From Woeseiaceae bacterium (GTDB taxonomy: Bacteria > Pseudomonadota > Gammaproteobacteria > Steroidobacterales > Woeseiaceae), in assembly GCA_028277185.1 (NCBI GenBank), contig JANQGQ010000020.1, positions 1 to 32,461 on the forward strand: a stretch of 32,461 bases of DNA, read 5' to 3'. Positions 1 through 9,313 of the stretch are shown here, in pieces. The position numbers and the translations under genes were made by a program. How positions within the stretch are numbered: the stretch's first letter is position 1; each line of letters opens with the position of its first letter. The notes below the pieces were generated by a model that was not told the origin of the DNA, ran no database searches, and was given only the letters and a program-made list of their open reading frames with translations.

Positions 1-1
1 G

Positions 2-691
2 GCGCGCGGACTCGTCGTCGCCGAGGTCGCGTCGGGCTTCCGGATTCAGATCAAGGCAGCGATGGCCGAACGCCTGGGGCGGCTGTGGGAAGAACGGCCG
101 CCGCGTTATTCGCGTGCGCTGTTCGAGACTCTTGCGCTCGTGGCCTATCGTCAACCGATAACGCGCGGTGAGATCGAGGAGGTTCGGGGCGTCGCCGTCA
201 GCAGCAACATCGTGCGGACGCTCATGGAGCGCGACTGGATACGCGTAGTCGGCCACCGTGACGTGCCGGGACGCCCGGCCATGTTCGGCACGACGCGGAC
301 TTTTCTCGACTATTTCGGGCTCAAGAAACTGGACGACCTGCCACCGCTGGCGGATCTGGCCGACTGGGAGAGCCTGCGCGTGCAGCTGGACCTGCCCGAC
401 GTCGAAAGCGCAGGGGAAACGGCAGTCACGGTGGGCATTGCGGCGAACGAGGAAGTTGACGCGGCAGCAGCAGAGGAGTCCGCCAACCAGGAAGGTGACC
501 CGGTCGCCGCCGAACCGGAGGAGGGCGATGGGGAGGCGCCGCCGGAGGAGGCCGCCGCTTCGACCGAGGCGCCGGGCGATGACGAACTCGTCGTCTCCGA
601 ATGGCCGGATCCGGCCGATGCGGGGGCAATCGCGACGCTGGAGACGCGCGACGGCGACGACGACCGTGACGCTTCCGCTGGTGGCAGCTGA
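2..691 (+). CDS. scpB: Segregation and condensation protein B, 5' end cut by the window
   Basis: ScpB is the winged-helix partner of ScpA and of SMC in the bacterial condensin that compacts and segregates chromosomes in the cytoplasm. The frame is open from base 2, and codons before the first ATG (base 62) already read as ScpB (a VASGFRIQ stretch), so the true start lies upstream of the window. The visible conserved part includes [20 protein letters not shown], the PGRP turn and the [18 protein letters not shown] block. The last ~105 residues form a low-complexity tail rich in Glu, Asp, Ala and Pro, longer than the conserved core needs. The end overlaps the start of rluB, the usual neighbour of scpB in proteobacteria. 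Confidence 0.93.
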   Translation, partial: ARGLVVAEVASGFRIQIKAAMAERLGRLWEERPPRYSRALFETLALVAYRQPITRGEIEEVRGVAVSSNIVRTLMERDWIRVVGHRDVPGRPAMFGTTRTFLDYFGLKKLDDLPPLADLADWESLRVQLDLPDVESAGETAVTVGIAANEEVDAAAAEESANQEGDPVAAEPEEGDGEAPPEEAAASTEAPGDDELVVSEWPDPADAGAIATLETRDGDDDRDASAGGS

Positions 692-1484
692 GCGGATTCA
701 GAAGGTCCTGGCCGCTGCCGGCCACGGCTCCCGACGGCAGGTCGAAACGTGGATTCGTGAAGGACGGCTGACCGTCAACGGCGCCGCGGCGTCGCTCGGC
801 CAGCCGCTGACCGGCAACGAATCGATTCACCTCGACGGCCGGCGGTTGGCGCTGCGGCCCGGCTCCGAGCGTCCGGCGCATCGTTATCTGATCTACAACA
901 AGCCTGAGGGCGAGATCACGACCCGTTCCGATCCGGAGGGGCGTAAAACCGTGTTTCGAAGTCTCCCGAGGCTGAAGGGCGCGCGCTGGGTGGCGGTAGG
1001 CAGGCTCGACATCGCCACGACCGGACTCCTGATCTTTACGACCGACGGCGAACTTGCCAATCGTCTGATGCACCCATCGTCCGGAGTCGTGAGGACCTAC
1101 GCGGTCAGAGTTCACGGTCAGCCCGGGCCGGGCGAACTCGAACGGCTCACGGCGGGCGTGAACCTTGAGGACGGCGAGGCCCGTTTCGAGACGGTTGCGC
1201 CGATCGGCGGGGAAGGCGCAAACCGCTGGTTCGAGGTGACGCTGAGCGAAGGACGAAACCGTGAAGTACGCCGTCTGTGGGAGGCACTCGGCTACGAAGT
1301 CTCCCGCCTGATTCGCACCGCCTACGGTCCCGTCGGATTGCCGCGCCGCCTGCCGCGAGGCCGGTCGGAGGAGATGGGCGCCGGGACAGCTCGTTCGCTG
1401 TACGCGGCAGCGGGTATGGAAATACCGGTGGAACTAAGGAACCGGCGTAAGAAAATACTTAGAAAACAGAACCTAAAGCGCTAA
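666..1484 (+). CDS. rluB: 23S rRNA pseudouridine synthase of the RluB family
   Basis: RluB makes a pseudouridine in 23S rRNA (position 2605 in E. coli). An S4 RNA-binding domain occupies about residues 8-55 ([19 protein letters not shown]), followed by the RsuA-type catalytic domain with the GRLD motif carrying the catalytic Asp ([12 protein letters not shown]) and the [15 protein letters not shown] block. No ATG lies near the start of homology. GTG at 666 is chosen, with GTG at 681 an alternative. Either overlaps the scpB stop, so translation is probably coupled. The reading frame stays open upstream to 258, but that part is the arginine-rich shadow of the scpB tail. The C-terminus is short, basic and AT-rich ([15 protein letters not shown]), and the gene ends 15 bp from the convergent yciK stop with no visible terminator. 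Confidence 0.93.
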   Translation: MTLPLVAAERIQKVLAAAGHGSRRQVETWIREGRLTVNGAAASLGQPLTGNESIHLDGRRLALRPGSERPAHRYLIYNKPEGEITTRSDPEGRKTVFRSLPRLKGARWVAVGRLDIATTGLLIFTTDGELANRLMHPSSGVVRTYAVRVHGQPGPGELERLTAGVNLEDGEARFETVAPIGGEGANRWFEVTLSEGRNREVRRLWEALGYEVSRLIRTAYGPVGLPRRLPRGRSEEMGAGTARSLYAAAGMEIPVELRNRRKKILRKQNLKR

Positions 1485-1499
1485 ATATCAACTAAAGTC

Positions 1500-2246
1500 T
1501 CACTGCGCGTCGAGACTCTCTCCAGTGACACCGCGGCCGTCCGGGCCCAGCAGGAAAAGATACGGCGCCAGAACTTCCTCCGGTGTCTTCAGCTTGTCCC
1601 GGTTCTCGGCCGGATACGCGGCAAGTCGCATCGCTGTCCGCGTCGCGCCCGGATTGACGCAATTGGCGCGCAGCTTCCCGTCGACGTGTTCGGCCGCGAG
1701 AACCTGCGACAGGCCCTCCACCGCGAACTTGCTCACGGCATAGGCGCCCCAGTAGGCGCGGCCCTCCCTGCCGACACCGCTCGATGTGAAGATCACCGAT
1801 GGATCCGGTGCGGCAAGCAGCAGTGGAAGGCAGACCTGGGTCAGTGCGAACGCCGCGGTTAGGTTGACGTGCATGACCCGTTGCCAGGTGACGGCGTCGT
1901 ACTGCTGGATCGAAAAGCGGTCGCCGAGAATGCCGGCGTTGTGAACCAGCCCGTCGAGCCGTCCGAATTCGTCTTCGAGACTCTGGGCCAGCGACTCGTA
2001 GGACACGCTCTCGGCCGTCAGGAGATCCATCACGGCGATCGACGGCCGCTCGGCGCCGTCTATCGCATCGATCGCGTCGTGTACCGCTTCGAGCTTCCTG
2101 GCACTGCGGCCGTGCAGGATGACGCGCGCGCCGAGCCTCGCGGCCTCCAGAGCAAGCGCTTTGCCGATGCCGTCGGACGCCCCGGTGATCAGTATCGTGC
2201 GATCGGTCAGAAGCCCTGCCGGCGCCTCGTAAGTCTTGTAATCCAT
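1500..2246 (-). CDS. yciK: YciK-type short-chain dehydrogenase/reductase
   Basis: This is a classical SDR oxidoreductase of 248 residues. The Rossmann motif TGASDGIG sits at about residues 21-28, an HNAG block near residue 101, the catalytic Ser in FTSSGVG and the YxxxK pair in YAVSK. The N-terminal DYKTYEAPAGLLTDRTILIT resembles E. coli YciK, whose substrate is not firmly established. The reaction is therefore known only as NAD(P)-dependent oxidoreduction. It is the last gene of the minus-strand run mtaD-ubiG-mupP-rmuC-yciK, 12 bp after the rmuC stop. A yciK-like gene next to mupP and ubiG is also the order in Pseudomonas aeruginosa. Confidence 0.9.
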   Translation of the reverse strand: MDYKTYEAPAGLLTDRTILITGASDGIGKALALEAARLGARVILHGRSARKLEAVHDAIDAIDGAERPSIAVMDLLTAESVSYESLAQSLEDEFGRLDGLVHNAGILGDRFSIQQYDAVTWQRVMHVNLTAAFALTQVCLPLLLAAPDPSVIFTSSGVGREGRAYWGAYAVSKFAVEGLSQVLAAEHVDGKLRANCVNPGATRTAMRLAAYPAENRDKLKTPEEVLAPYLFLLGPDGRGVTGESLDAQ

Positions 2247-2258
2247 GCTGTGCTCGAT

Positions 2259-3581
2259 CTACTGCAGTGTCGGATCGTCCGGGTCCGGCCGGTCGTCGTC
2301 GTCGGACCCGGGTTCGATCAGGGTGCGCGGGACCGGATCCAGCGTCTCGAGTTTCTCGATCTCGCGCTTGCTGTGAACGCCGAGTTCCGTGAATTTGCGT
2401 GCACCCGGCAACACCTTGCGCTCCAGCGACCCGACGGCGCGATTATAGTTTTCCACGCTGCTCGCAAGCTGCCGCCCGACTTTGTTCATATGTCCGGTGA
2501 AAACGCTGAGGCGGGCATACAGATCCTCGGCGAGTTTACGGATCTCCTCGGCGTTTTCGGCAAGCGAGAGCTGCCGCCAGCCGTAGGCGACGGCCTTGAG
2601 GAGCGCGACGAAGCTGGTCGGCGTCGCGAGAATGATCTGCTGCGACAGTGCGTAATCGATCAGATCCTTGTCTTCATTGAGCGCGGCCGACAGGAACTGG
2701 TCGCCCGGGATGAACAAAATGACGAACTCGGGGCTTTGCGAGAACTGGGCCCAGTAGGCCTTCGACGCAAGCGTACGGATGTGTTCGCGCAGATTCCGCG
2801 CGTGCCGCTCGAGCCCGAGCTTGCGCTGCGCGTCGTCTGTGGCCTCGACGGCGGACAGATAGGCATCCAGCGGCGTCTTTACGTCGACGACGAGTTCGCG
2901 ATCGTCGGGCATGCGCACGATCATGTCGGGTCGGATAATCTGACCTTCCCCGACGTTGTGAACCTGCTCCTGGAAGTCGCAGTGTTCGACCATGCCGGCC
3001 AGCTCAACGAGACGCCTGAGCGTGATCTCGCCCCAGCGACCGCGAACCTCCGGGCGCCGCAGAGCGTTGACCAGGTTCTGGGTTTCCCGGGCGAGTGTCG
3101 TCTGCCCGAGCTGCATCGACTCGAGTTGCGATTTGATGTTGCCGTACGCTTCGCTGCGCGCCTTCTCCAGCGACTCGATTTGTGCGTGCGAGGCCTTGAG
3201 CGCGTCGCGTATCGGCTTGACGAGTTCCTCGACCGCCTTCTCGCGCTCGCCGAATTCGCGCTTTGCGCGTTCGGTTTGCGAGGAGAGGTTCTGCTCGGCC
3301 AGCCGCAGAAAGGTCTCGCTGTTGGATTTGAGTGACGTTTGGGTGAGATCGCCGAAGGCCCTGGCGAGATCCGCCTTCGCCGCCTCGAACGCGGCGCGTC
3401 TCTCTGCCTCGACGGCTTCCTGAGATTTGATTTGCGCAGCGGTTTCGTCGAGTTCGGCTTCGAGCGCGCGGCTGCGGCGCCGGGCTATGAGCCAGCCGGC
3501 CAGCGCACCGAGAACCAGGCCGGCCGCCACCGCCGGCCCGCCGATTTCGAGCCAGAGCGGATTGATCTCGAGCGAGTACAT
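2259..3581 (-). CDS. rmuC: DNA recombination protein RmuC
   Basis: RmuC proteins limit inversions and other rearrangements at short inverted repeats; a nuclease role is inferred from their fold. This 440-residue copy has an N-terminal membrane anchor (about residues 11-33, then RRRSR), a long coiled coil (about 37-175) and the RmuC domain from RGRWGEITLRRL (residue 180). A PD-(D/E)XK-like pattern is visible as D219 followed by D233-V-K235. The C-terminus is acidic. The start ATG overlaps the upstream phosphatase stop as TGATG, so the two are translationally coupled. Its insertion between mupP and yciK differs from the Pseudomonas order as I recall it. Confidence 0.93.
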   Translation of the reverse strand: MYSLEINPLWLEIGGPAVAAGLVLGALAGWLIARRRSRALEAELDETAAQIKSQEAVEAERRAAFEAAKADLARAFGDLTQTSLKSNSETFLRLAEQNLSSQTERAKREFGEREKAVEELVKPIRDALKASHAQIESLEKARSEAYGNIKSQLESMQLGQTTLARETQNLVNALRRPEVRGRWGEITLRRLVELAGMVEHCDFQEQVHNVGEGQIIRPDMIVRMPDDRELVVDVKTPLDAYLSAVEATDDAQRKLGLERHARNLREHIRTLASKAYWAQFSQSPEFVILFIPGDQFLSAALNEDKDLIDYALSQQIILATPTSFVALLKAVAYGWRQLSLAENAEEIRKLAEDLYARLSVFTGHMNKVGRQLASSVENYNRAVGSLERKVLPGARKFTELGVHSKREIEKLETLDPVPRTLIEPGSDDDDRPDPDDPTLQ

Positions 3582-4279
3582 CAGGTCCTTAGATTAACCG
3601 CTCCGAGCACGATTTGCGTCAGTTGTTCCGGCGTAGCGGCCACGGCGTCCGCGTTCCAGCGCGTCGCATCGTCGTCTGCTGTAATGTAGCCGTACTCTAC
3701 GGCGATGGTGGCCATGCCCGCCGCGCGGCCGGCGTCGATGTCGCGCTGCGCGTCGCCGACGTACAGGGTCCTGGCCGGATCGATCGCCGCGACCTCGGCG
3801 GCATGGATCAGTGGCGCGGGATGCGGCTTGCGGGTAGCCAGCGTGTCGCCGCAGATCGTCACGGCGCTCCGATGCGCGAGCTCGAGAATGTCGAGAATCA
3901 TCGTTGTGAGGAAACCGGGCTTGTTCGTGACGATACCCCAGGGGACGGCGGCGCCTTCGAGGGTTTCGAGCAACGTATCGATACCCGGGAACAGGCGGGA
4001 GTCGCTGGCCACGTCTCTCGAATAGACCTCCAGAAACTCATGGTGCAGCGCGTCGCCAAAGCTCACGTCGCTGTCGGGAAACCCCTGGCGGAGCAGGCCG
4101 ATCGCGCCGTTCGATACCTGCGAGCGCCCGGTTTCGTAGTCGATCGGCTCGAAGCCCCGTTCGGCCTGCATCGACCGCAGGGCACGGACCATGTCGGGTG
4201 CCGTATCGATCAGCGTGCCGTCGAGATCGAACAGCACGGCGCCGAAAGCGCCGGCGTCGAAGTGAGTCACCTGACTCAC
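3581..4279 (-). CDS. mupP: HAD-family phosphatase, probably N-acetylmuramic acid 6-phosphate phosphatase
   Basis: The 232-residue protein is a Gph-like HAD hydrolase: motif I DLDGT at residues 18-22 (nucleophile D18), motif II Thr in VTNKP (118), the conserved Lys at 151 and the acidic motif YVGDAQRD (GD 175-176, D180). Automated pipelines would call it phosphoglycolate phosphatase. Its place directly after ubiG and near yciK matches P. aeruginosa mupP, whose product dephosphorylates MurNAc-6-phosphate in peptidoglycan recycling, so that assignment is preferred by context. The frame is open to 4585, but that part overlaps ubiG. GTG at 4279 overlaps the ubiG stop (GTGA); GTG at 4270 is an alternative. 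Confidence 0.85.
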   Translation of the reverse strand: MSQVTHFDAGAFGAVLFDLDGTLIDTAPDMVRALRSMQAERGFEPIDYETGRSQVSNGAIGLLRQGFPDSDVSFGDALHHEFLEVYSRDVASDSRLFPGIDTLLETLEGAAVPWGIVTNKPGFLTTMILDILELAHRSAVTICGDTLATRKPHPAPLIHAAEVAAIDPARTLYVGDAQRDIDAGRAAGMATIAVEYGYITADDDATRWNADAVAATPEQLTQIVLGAVNLRT

Positions 4280-5010
4280 ACGCCCTGGTTCGCGGCCGGG
4301 CGGACGTAGTGCTGGATGTAGTTGACGTCGACGTTGGCGCCGAGCGAGTACACCCGGGTCAGCGGGTTGTAGTGCAGCCCGATCGAGTCGCTGATACGGA
4401 GTCCGGCATTGCGCGCCCAGCCTTCGAGCTCCGAAGGCCTGATGAACTTCTGGTACTCGTGCGTGCCGCGCGGCAGCAGCCGCAGCACGTATTCGGCGCC
4501 TACGATTGCGAACAGAAACGACTTGGGGTTGCGGTTGATCGTCGAGAAAAACACGCTGCCGCCGGGTTTGACCAGTGTCCGGCATGCCGCGATCACCGCA
4601 GCCGGATCCGGCACGTGTTCGAGCATTTCGAGGCAGGTAACGACGTCGAACTGTCCCGGCCGCTCATCCGCGAGATCCTCGGCGCGCGTCCTTAGGTACT
4701 CCACCTCCGCACCGGACTCGGCCTGGTGCAGCCGTGCGACGGCAAGCGGCGCGTCGGCCATGTCGATGCCCGTCACCGTCGCGCCTGCTTGCGCCATGGC
4801 CTCCGTGAGAATGCCGCCGCCGCAGCCGACGTCGACTACGGCTTTGCCGTTGAGTTCGGCGCGCTCACGAATCCAGTCGAGCCGCAGGGGGTTGATCTGG
4901 TGCAGTGGCCGGAAGTCTCCCTCGGCATCCCACCAGCGGGCCGCGAGGCCGTTGAACTTGGCCATTTCGGCGGGATCGACGTTTTCGGTGACGGTATTGG
5001 TGCCTTCCAT
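4276..5010 (-). CDS. ubiG: Ubiquinone biosynthesis O-methyltransferase UbiG
   Basis: UbiG uses S-adenosylmethionine for both O-methylation steps of ubiquinone synthesis, at the membrane-associated Ubi complex. The 244-residue length fits the family. It carries the N-terminal [20 protein letters not shown] signature, the SAM-binding motif VVDVGCGGG (residues 58-66), the acidic ribose-binding GIDMAD, and the HVPDPAAVI and [11 protein letters not shown] blocks. It starts 20 bp after the mtaD stop and overlaps the next gene by 4 bp, indicating one transcript. Its presence implies an aerobic or facultative respiratory chain with ubiquinone. Confidence 0.96.
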   Translation of the reverse strand: MEGTNTVTENVDPAEMAKFNGLAARWWDAEGDFRPLHQINPLRLDWIRERAELNGKAVVDVGCGGGILTEAMAQAGATVTGIDMADAPLAVARLHQAESGAEVEYLRTRAEDLADERPGQFDVVTCLEMLEHVPDPAAVIAACRTLVKPGGSVFFSTINRNPKSFLFAIVGAEYVLRLLPRGTHEYQKFIRPSELEGWARNAGLRISDSIGLHYNPLTRVYSLGANVDVNYIQHYVRPAANQGV

Positions 5011-5030
5011 TTTCGCTTAAGGTCCTGCTC

Positions 5031-6359
5031 TCAGGTGCGTGTTCCGGCAGCAATCTGCTGCTGCCACTCGTTGGCGCGGCTCACGATGCTGGCGGCGTCC
5101 ACGTCGAGCAGCTGGCCGCGGTCGAGGCGAAGCCGGCCGGACGTCCAGACATCGGCGACCTGTTCGGCCCGCGCCGTGTAGACGATCTGTGACACCGGAT
5201 CGTACACGGGCTGGCTGTTCGGTGTCGCGAGGTCGACGGTGACGAGATCCGCCCACTTTCCGGGCGTTATCGAGCCGGTTCGGTCGGCAATGCCGAGCGC
5301 GCGCGCGCCGTCGATAGTCGCCATTGCCAGCGCATCCCTGGCCGTGAGCGCGGCGGCATCGCCGGTCGACACTTTAGCGACCAGCGCCGCCGCTTCAAGT
5401 TCCTTGAGCATATCGAGGACGTTGTTGGAAGCCGGGCCGTCCGTGCCCACCGCGACGGTTACGCCGCCTTCGCGTAACGCGGCAGCCGGTGCGATGCCGC
5501 TGGCGAGCTTGAGATTCGAACGCGGACAGTGGGCGACCGCGACGCCGGTCTCCGCCATCAGTTCGATCTCGGCGGTATCGACGTGCACGGCGTGGACGGC
5601 CAGCAGCGAGCGATTCACGAGTCCGAGTTCACGCAGACGTTCGAGTGGCCGCATTCCAGTATCGGCGATGGCGTCACGGACCTCGCGGGCGGTCTCGTGA
5701 AGGTGGATTTGCACCGGTACGTCCAGCTGATCGGCCATCACACGAAGGGTACGAAACGACTCGTCGCTGAGCGAATAGGTCGAGTGCGGCGCGTAGGCGG
5801 TCGAGATCAGCGGGTGCCCGGCATATGGATCGTGTACGAGGTCCGCGGCCTTCTCGAGGTATTCGTTCGCCGCCGCAGCCCAGTTGGTCGGAAAATCGAC
5901 TACCGGTGTCGCGACGACCGCCCGGATCTGCATGTCGGCCGCGGTTCGGGCCACCACCTCCGGAAAGAAGTACTGGTCCGAGAAGCAGGTCGTGCCCGAA
6001 CGCAGCATCTCGACAATCGCGAGCGCCGTTCCATCGCGCACGAACTCGGCGCTCGCCCACTGCTGCTCGGCGGGCCAGATCCGGGTCTTGAGCCATGCCT
6101 CGAGCGGCAGGTCGTCGCCGAAACCGCGAAACAACGCCATGGCGGCGTGGGTGTGGGCATTGATCAGGCCGGGCAGCAGAACGTGCCCGGGCCGGTCGAC
6201 CCGCTGTCCCGGTTCGAAGCTGTCCCGGGCTTCGGCCTGCGGGAGCACCGCCTCGATCCGGCCGTCGGTGATGGCGACAGCGTGCTCTTCGAGGACCGTG
6301 CCTGGCGGGTCCATCGTGATGCACCAGGGGGCGGAAATGAGGGTGTCGCAGTGGGCCAT
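5031..6359 (-). CDS. mtaD: TRZ/ATZ-family amidohydrolase, probable methylthioadenosine deaminase
   Basis: This is a 442-residue metal-dependent deaminase of the amidohydrolase superfamily. The HxH metal pair lies in NAHTHAAM (H69, H71), further ligands in QIHLHETAREV and LLAVHAVHV, and the catalytic Asp in VGTDGPASNN. The E. coli-type relatives deaminate guanine, cytosine or atrazine-like rings. The P. aeruginosa gene in the same place beside ubiG (PA3170) is known as a methylthioadenosine deaminase, which is why that role is preferred. Unlike Pseudomonas, no mtnA lies between it and gyrA. GGAG sits 5 bp before the ATG. It is the first gene of a five-gene minus-strand operon and is divergent from gyrA. 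Confidence 0.85.
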   Translation of the reverse strand: MAHCDTLISAPWCITMDPPGTVLEEHAVAITDGRIEAVLPQAEARDSFEPGQRVDRPGHVLLPGLINAHTHAAMALFRGFGDDLPLEAWLKTRIWPAEQQWASAEFVRDGTALAIVEMLRSGTTCFSDQYFFPEVVARTAADMQIRAVVATPVVDFPTNWAAAANEYLEKAADLVHDPYAGHPLISTAYAPHSTYSLSDESFRTLRVMADQLDVPVQIHLHETAREVRDAIADTGMRPLERLRELGLVNRSLLAVHAVHVDTAEIELMAETGVAVAHCPRSNLKLASGIAPAAALREGGVTVAVGTDGPASNNVLDMLKELEAAALVAKVSTGDAAALTARDALAMATIDGARALGIADRTGSITPGKWADLVTVDLATPNSQPVYDPVSQIVYTARAEQVADVWTSGRLRLDRGQLLDVDAASIVSRANEWQQQIAAGTRT

Positions 6360-6415
6360 GGCCGCTCCGTCAAAGGTCTTGCCGCACGCGGGCGGGCGGC
6401 GGGCGCGAATCGCGC

Positions 6416-6421
6416 AGTATA
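6416..6421 (-). promoter_or_regulatory. Possible -10 element for the mtaD operon
   Basis: TATACT (5 of 6 to the sigma-70 -10 consensus) reads on the minus strand about 57 bp before the mtaD ATG. No good -35 hexamer is seen 16-18 bp upstream, so the call is weak. The 284-bp divergent spacer 6360-6643 also holds the gyrA promoter and a long gyrA leader; no other gene is seen in it. Confidence 0.35.
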
Positions 6422-6474
6422 GCCGGACCGCGGCCTTCGGGACCGCCGAAACACTCCTGAAACCGGCCCTCGTG

Positions 6475-6483
6475 TGCTAGAAT
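6475..6483 (+). promoter_or_regulatory. Probable extended -10 promoter for gyrA
   Basis: TGCTAGAAT is an extended -10 element (TGn plus a hexamer matching 5 of 6). A -35 match is poor, as allowed for extended -10 promoters. It would start transcription near 6490, giving a leader of about 150 nt. The leader ends with a 6-bp hairpin CGCCGC/GCGGCG just before GGAG (6629-6632), 11 bp from the gyrA ATG. Confidence 0.5.
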
Positions 6484-6643
6484 GAGCGCTCGCGAATACG
6501 AATGCGGGGAAGCGCGAACAAGCCGTAACCGGTGCCCCGGTTCGACGCACAAAAAGCCCGCAGCAGACCCCGAAACAAACAACAAATCGACCGTCGACAG
6601 CGCCGCTTCCCGACGCGGCGTTGCCACCGGAGTATGAGTATTT

Positions 6644-9190
6644 ATGGCTGAAGTTGCTCAGGAACTGCTCTCCGTCAGTCTCGAACAGGAGATGCAGCAG
6701 TCCTATCTCGACTATGCGATGAGCGTCATCGTCGGTCGCGCGCTGCCCGACGTGCGTGACGGGCTCAAGCCTGTCCACCGGCGCGTGCTCTACGCCATGC
6801 GCGAGCTCGGCAATGACTACAACAAGCCGTACAAGAAATCTGCGCGCGTCGTCGGTGACGTGATCGGTAAGTACCATCCGCACGGCGATTCCGCGGTCTA
6901 CGACACGATCGTGCGCATGGCGCAGCCGTTCTCGATGCGCTACCTGCTGGTGGACGGTCAGGGTAACTTCGGTTCCGTGGACGGGGACGCACCGGCGGCC
7001 ATGCGCTACACGGAAGTACGGATGTCGCGGCTGGCGCACGAGCTGCTGGCCGACATCGAGAAGGAGACGGTCGACTTCGTCGAGAACTACGACGGTTCGG
7101 AGCAGGAACCATCGGTCATGCCGACCCGCGTGCCGAACCTGCTGGTCAACGGCTCGTCGGGCATCGCCGTCGGGATGGCGACCAACATCCCGCCGCACAA
7201 TATGACCGAGGTCGTCAACGCCTGCCTGGCGCTGATCGACGACCCCGCCATCGACATACCCGGACTCATGGAGCACATACCGGGGCCGGACTTTCCGACC
7301 GCCGGGACGATCAACGGCGCAGCCGGCATCTACTCGGCGTATCGGACCGGTCGCGGCCGCGTTTACATACGCGCCAAGGCCGAGATCGAGGAGATGGGCA
7401 AGAGCGGCCGCGAGCGCATCGTGGTCACGGAGCTGCCGTACCAGGTCAACAAGGCGCGTCTGATAGGCAAGATCGCCGAGCTGGTTCGGGAGAAGAAACT
7501 CGAAGGGATCGCCCAGGACGGTCTGCGCGACGAATCGGACAAAGACGGTTTGAGGGTCGTAATCGAGCTCAAACGCGGTGAGTCGGCCGAGGTTCTGCTG
7601 AATAATCTGTACAAGCAAACGCCGATGCAGAGCGTGTTCGGTATCAACATGGTCGCGCTGCACGAGGGCCAGCCGCGGCTGATGAACCTGAAGCAGGTGC
7701 TCGAGGCGTTCCTTGCCCACCGGCGCGAAGTCGTTACCCGACGCACGATCTTCGATCTCAGAAAAGCCCGGGACCGTGCCCACGTCCTCGAAGGGCAGGC
7801 GGTGGCGCTTGCCAACATCGACGAAGTCATCGAACTCATCAAGCAGTCGCCTTCACCCGCGGAAGCCCGGACCGCGCTCGTGGCGCGCACCTGGGATCCC
7901 GGCAGCGTCACGGCCATGCTCGAACGCGCCGGGGAAACGGATACCCGGCCGGACGCGCTGACGGACGGGTTCGGCATCGTCGACGGCCGCTATCAACTCT
8001 CGGAAGTTCAGGCGCAGGCGATTCTCGATCTCCGACTGCACCGCCTCACCGGTCTTGAGCAAGATAAAATTATCAAGGAATACAAAGATATCCTTGATAA
8101 AATTAAAGAATTTTCTGATATTCTGGCGGACCCGGACAAGCTGCTCGGAGTCATTCGCGGCGAACTCACGGATCTGCGGGACACCTACGGCGACGAACGG
8201 CGTACGGAGATCGTGCAGGACCACGCCGACCTGTCGGTCGAAGACCTCATCACTCAGGAAGATGTCGTCGTGACCCTGTCGCACGGGGGTTACGCCAAAG
8301 CGCAACCGATCGAGGCCTATCAGGCGCAGCGGCGCGGTGGCCGCGGCCGTTCCGCGACCAAGGTCAAGGACGAGGACTTCATCGACCAGTTGTTCGTGGC
8401 CAATACGCACGACACGATCCTGTGTTTCTCGAGCCGCGGCAAGATGTACTGGCTCAAGGTCTACCAGGTACCGCAGGCCAGCCGCGGATCGCGCGGCAAG
8501 CCCATCGTCAATCTGCTGCCGCTCGAGCCCGGCGAACGCATCAACGCGGTGCTGCCGATCAAGGAGTTCGACGACGACAGTTTCGTCTTCATGGCGACGT
8601 CCGGAGGCACCGTCAAGAAAACACCGCTGTCGCAGTTCTCGAGGCCGCGAACCAGCGGCATCATCGCAATCGATCTGCGCGGTGACGACGTGCTCGTGAA
8701 CGCCGCCATCACCGACGGTTCCGCCGACATACTGCTGGTGGCGAGTTCCGGAAAAGGTATCCGCTTCAGCGAGGCGGACGTCCGGCCCATGGGCCGCGGT
8801 GCTGCCGGCGTCCGCGGCATCAAGCTGGCCGAGGGGCACGAAGTCATCGCGCTGAGCATCGTGCAGGAGGGCCTGATCCTCACGGCAACGGAAAACGGCT
8901 ACGGCAAGCGGACACCGGTCGAGGATTTCCCGGTGCAGGGCCGCGGTGGGCAAGGCGTCATCGCACAACAGATCACCGAGCGAAACGGCCGGACGGTCGG
9001 CGCGATTCAGGTGCACGACGAGGATGAGATGATGCTCATCAGCTCCAACGGCACGCTCGTACGGACCCCGGTCGCGGACGTCTCGATCATGGGGCGCAAC
9101 ACGCAGGGCGTGCGCCTGATCCGCGTCGAATCGGGGCAGCGGCTGGTCGGGCTGGCCCGCATCGAGGCGATCGAGGACGAGGACGATTAG
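6644..9190 (+). CDS. gyrA: DNA gyrase subunit A
   Basis: GyrA is the DNA-breaking subunit of gyrase, which introduces negative supercoils with GyrB. At 848 residues it is slightly shorter than E. coli GyrA (875). The catalytic Tyr is Y122 in AAMRYTE. The quinolone-resistance region numbers exactly as in E. coli and has S83 and D87, the susceptible residues. The GyrA box QRRGGRG (about 562-568) marks it as gyrase rather than topoisomerase IV, and the C-terminal beta-pinwheel with GRG repeats follows. The end is a short acidic tail (EAIEDEDD). Codons 473-495 are strikingly AT-rich and contain an inverted repeat (separate entry). Confidence 0.98.
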   Translation: MAEVAQELLSVSLEQEMQQSYLDYAMSVIVGRALPDVRDGLKPVHRRVLYAMRELGNDYNKPYKKSARVVGDVIGKYHPHGDSAVYDTIVRMAQPFSMRYLLVDGQGNFGSVDGDAPAAMRYTEVRMSRLAHELLADIEKETVDFVENYDGSEQEPSVMPTRVPNLLVNGSSGIAVGMATNIPPHNMTEVVNACLALIDDPAIDIPGLMEHIPGPDFPTAGTINGAAGIYSAYRTGRGRVYIRAKAEIEEMGKSGRERIVVTELPYQVNKARLIGKIAELVREKKLEGIAQDGLRDESDKDGLRVVIELKRGESAEVLLNNLYKQTPMQSVFGINMVALHEGQPRLMNLKQVLEAFLAHRREVVTRRTIFDLRKARDRAHVLEGQAVALANIDEVIELIKQSPSPAEARTALVARTWDPGSVTAMLERAGETDTRPDALTDGFGIVDGRYQLSEVQAQAILDLRLHRLTGLEQDKIIKEYKDILDKIKEFSDILADPDKLLGVIRGELTDLRDTYGDERRTEIVQDHADLSVEDLITQEDVVVTLSHGGYAKAQPIEAYQAQRRGGRGRSATKVKDEDFIDQLFVANTHDTILCFSSRGKMYWLKVYQVPQASRGSRGKPIVNLLPLEPGERINAVLPIKEFDDDSFVFMATSGGTVKKTPLSQFSRPRTSGIIAIDLRGDDVLVNAAITDGSADILLVASSGKGIRFSEADVRPMGRGAAGVRGIKLAEGHEVIALSIVQEGLILTATENGYGKRTPVEDFPVQGRGGQGVIAQQITERNGRTVGAIQVHDEDEMMLISSNGTLVRTPVADVSIMGRNTQGVRLIRVESGQRLVGLARIEAIEDEDD
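8070..8100 (+). repeat. Perfect 10-bp inverted repeat in an AT-rich island inside gyrA
   Basis: TTATCAAGGA at 8070-8079 is repeated inverted as TCCTTGATAA at 8091-8100, with an 11-nt loop. It sits in an AT-rich stretch (about 8061-8120) inside an otherwise GC-rich gene. The encoded residues ([12 protein letters not shown]) lie in the C-gate coiled coil and look like normal GyrA, so the AT-rich codons are synonymous choices, not an insertion. Confidence 0.8.
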
Positions 9191-9313
9191 TCGGGGCAGG
9201 CTGCGACGCATACAGCTGCAACTAGTGCATTTGCCTGACTAAACCGTAACAATACGCCCGCAGTATTGCGCTGCATCAATCGGTTTTCCTCTTACTCAAA
9301 GGACTTGGGCGAC

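Noticed and set aside
1869..3335. Plus-strand open frame (488 codons) opposite yciK and rmuC
   Set aside because: Both minus-strand genes have clear motifs; this frame has none.
6634..6651. Five-codon upstream open frame overlapping the gyrA start
   Set aside because: Its ATG lies only 1 base after GGAG, too close for initiation, so it is probably accidental.
6164..7783. Long minus-strand open frame (539 codons) across mtaD and gyrA
   Set aside because: It lies opposite the well-matched gyrA and runs into the mtaD start; its protein has no recognisable domain and shows typical antisense composition.
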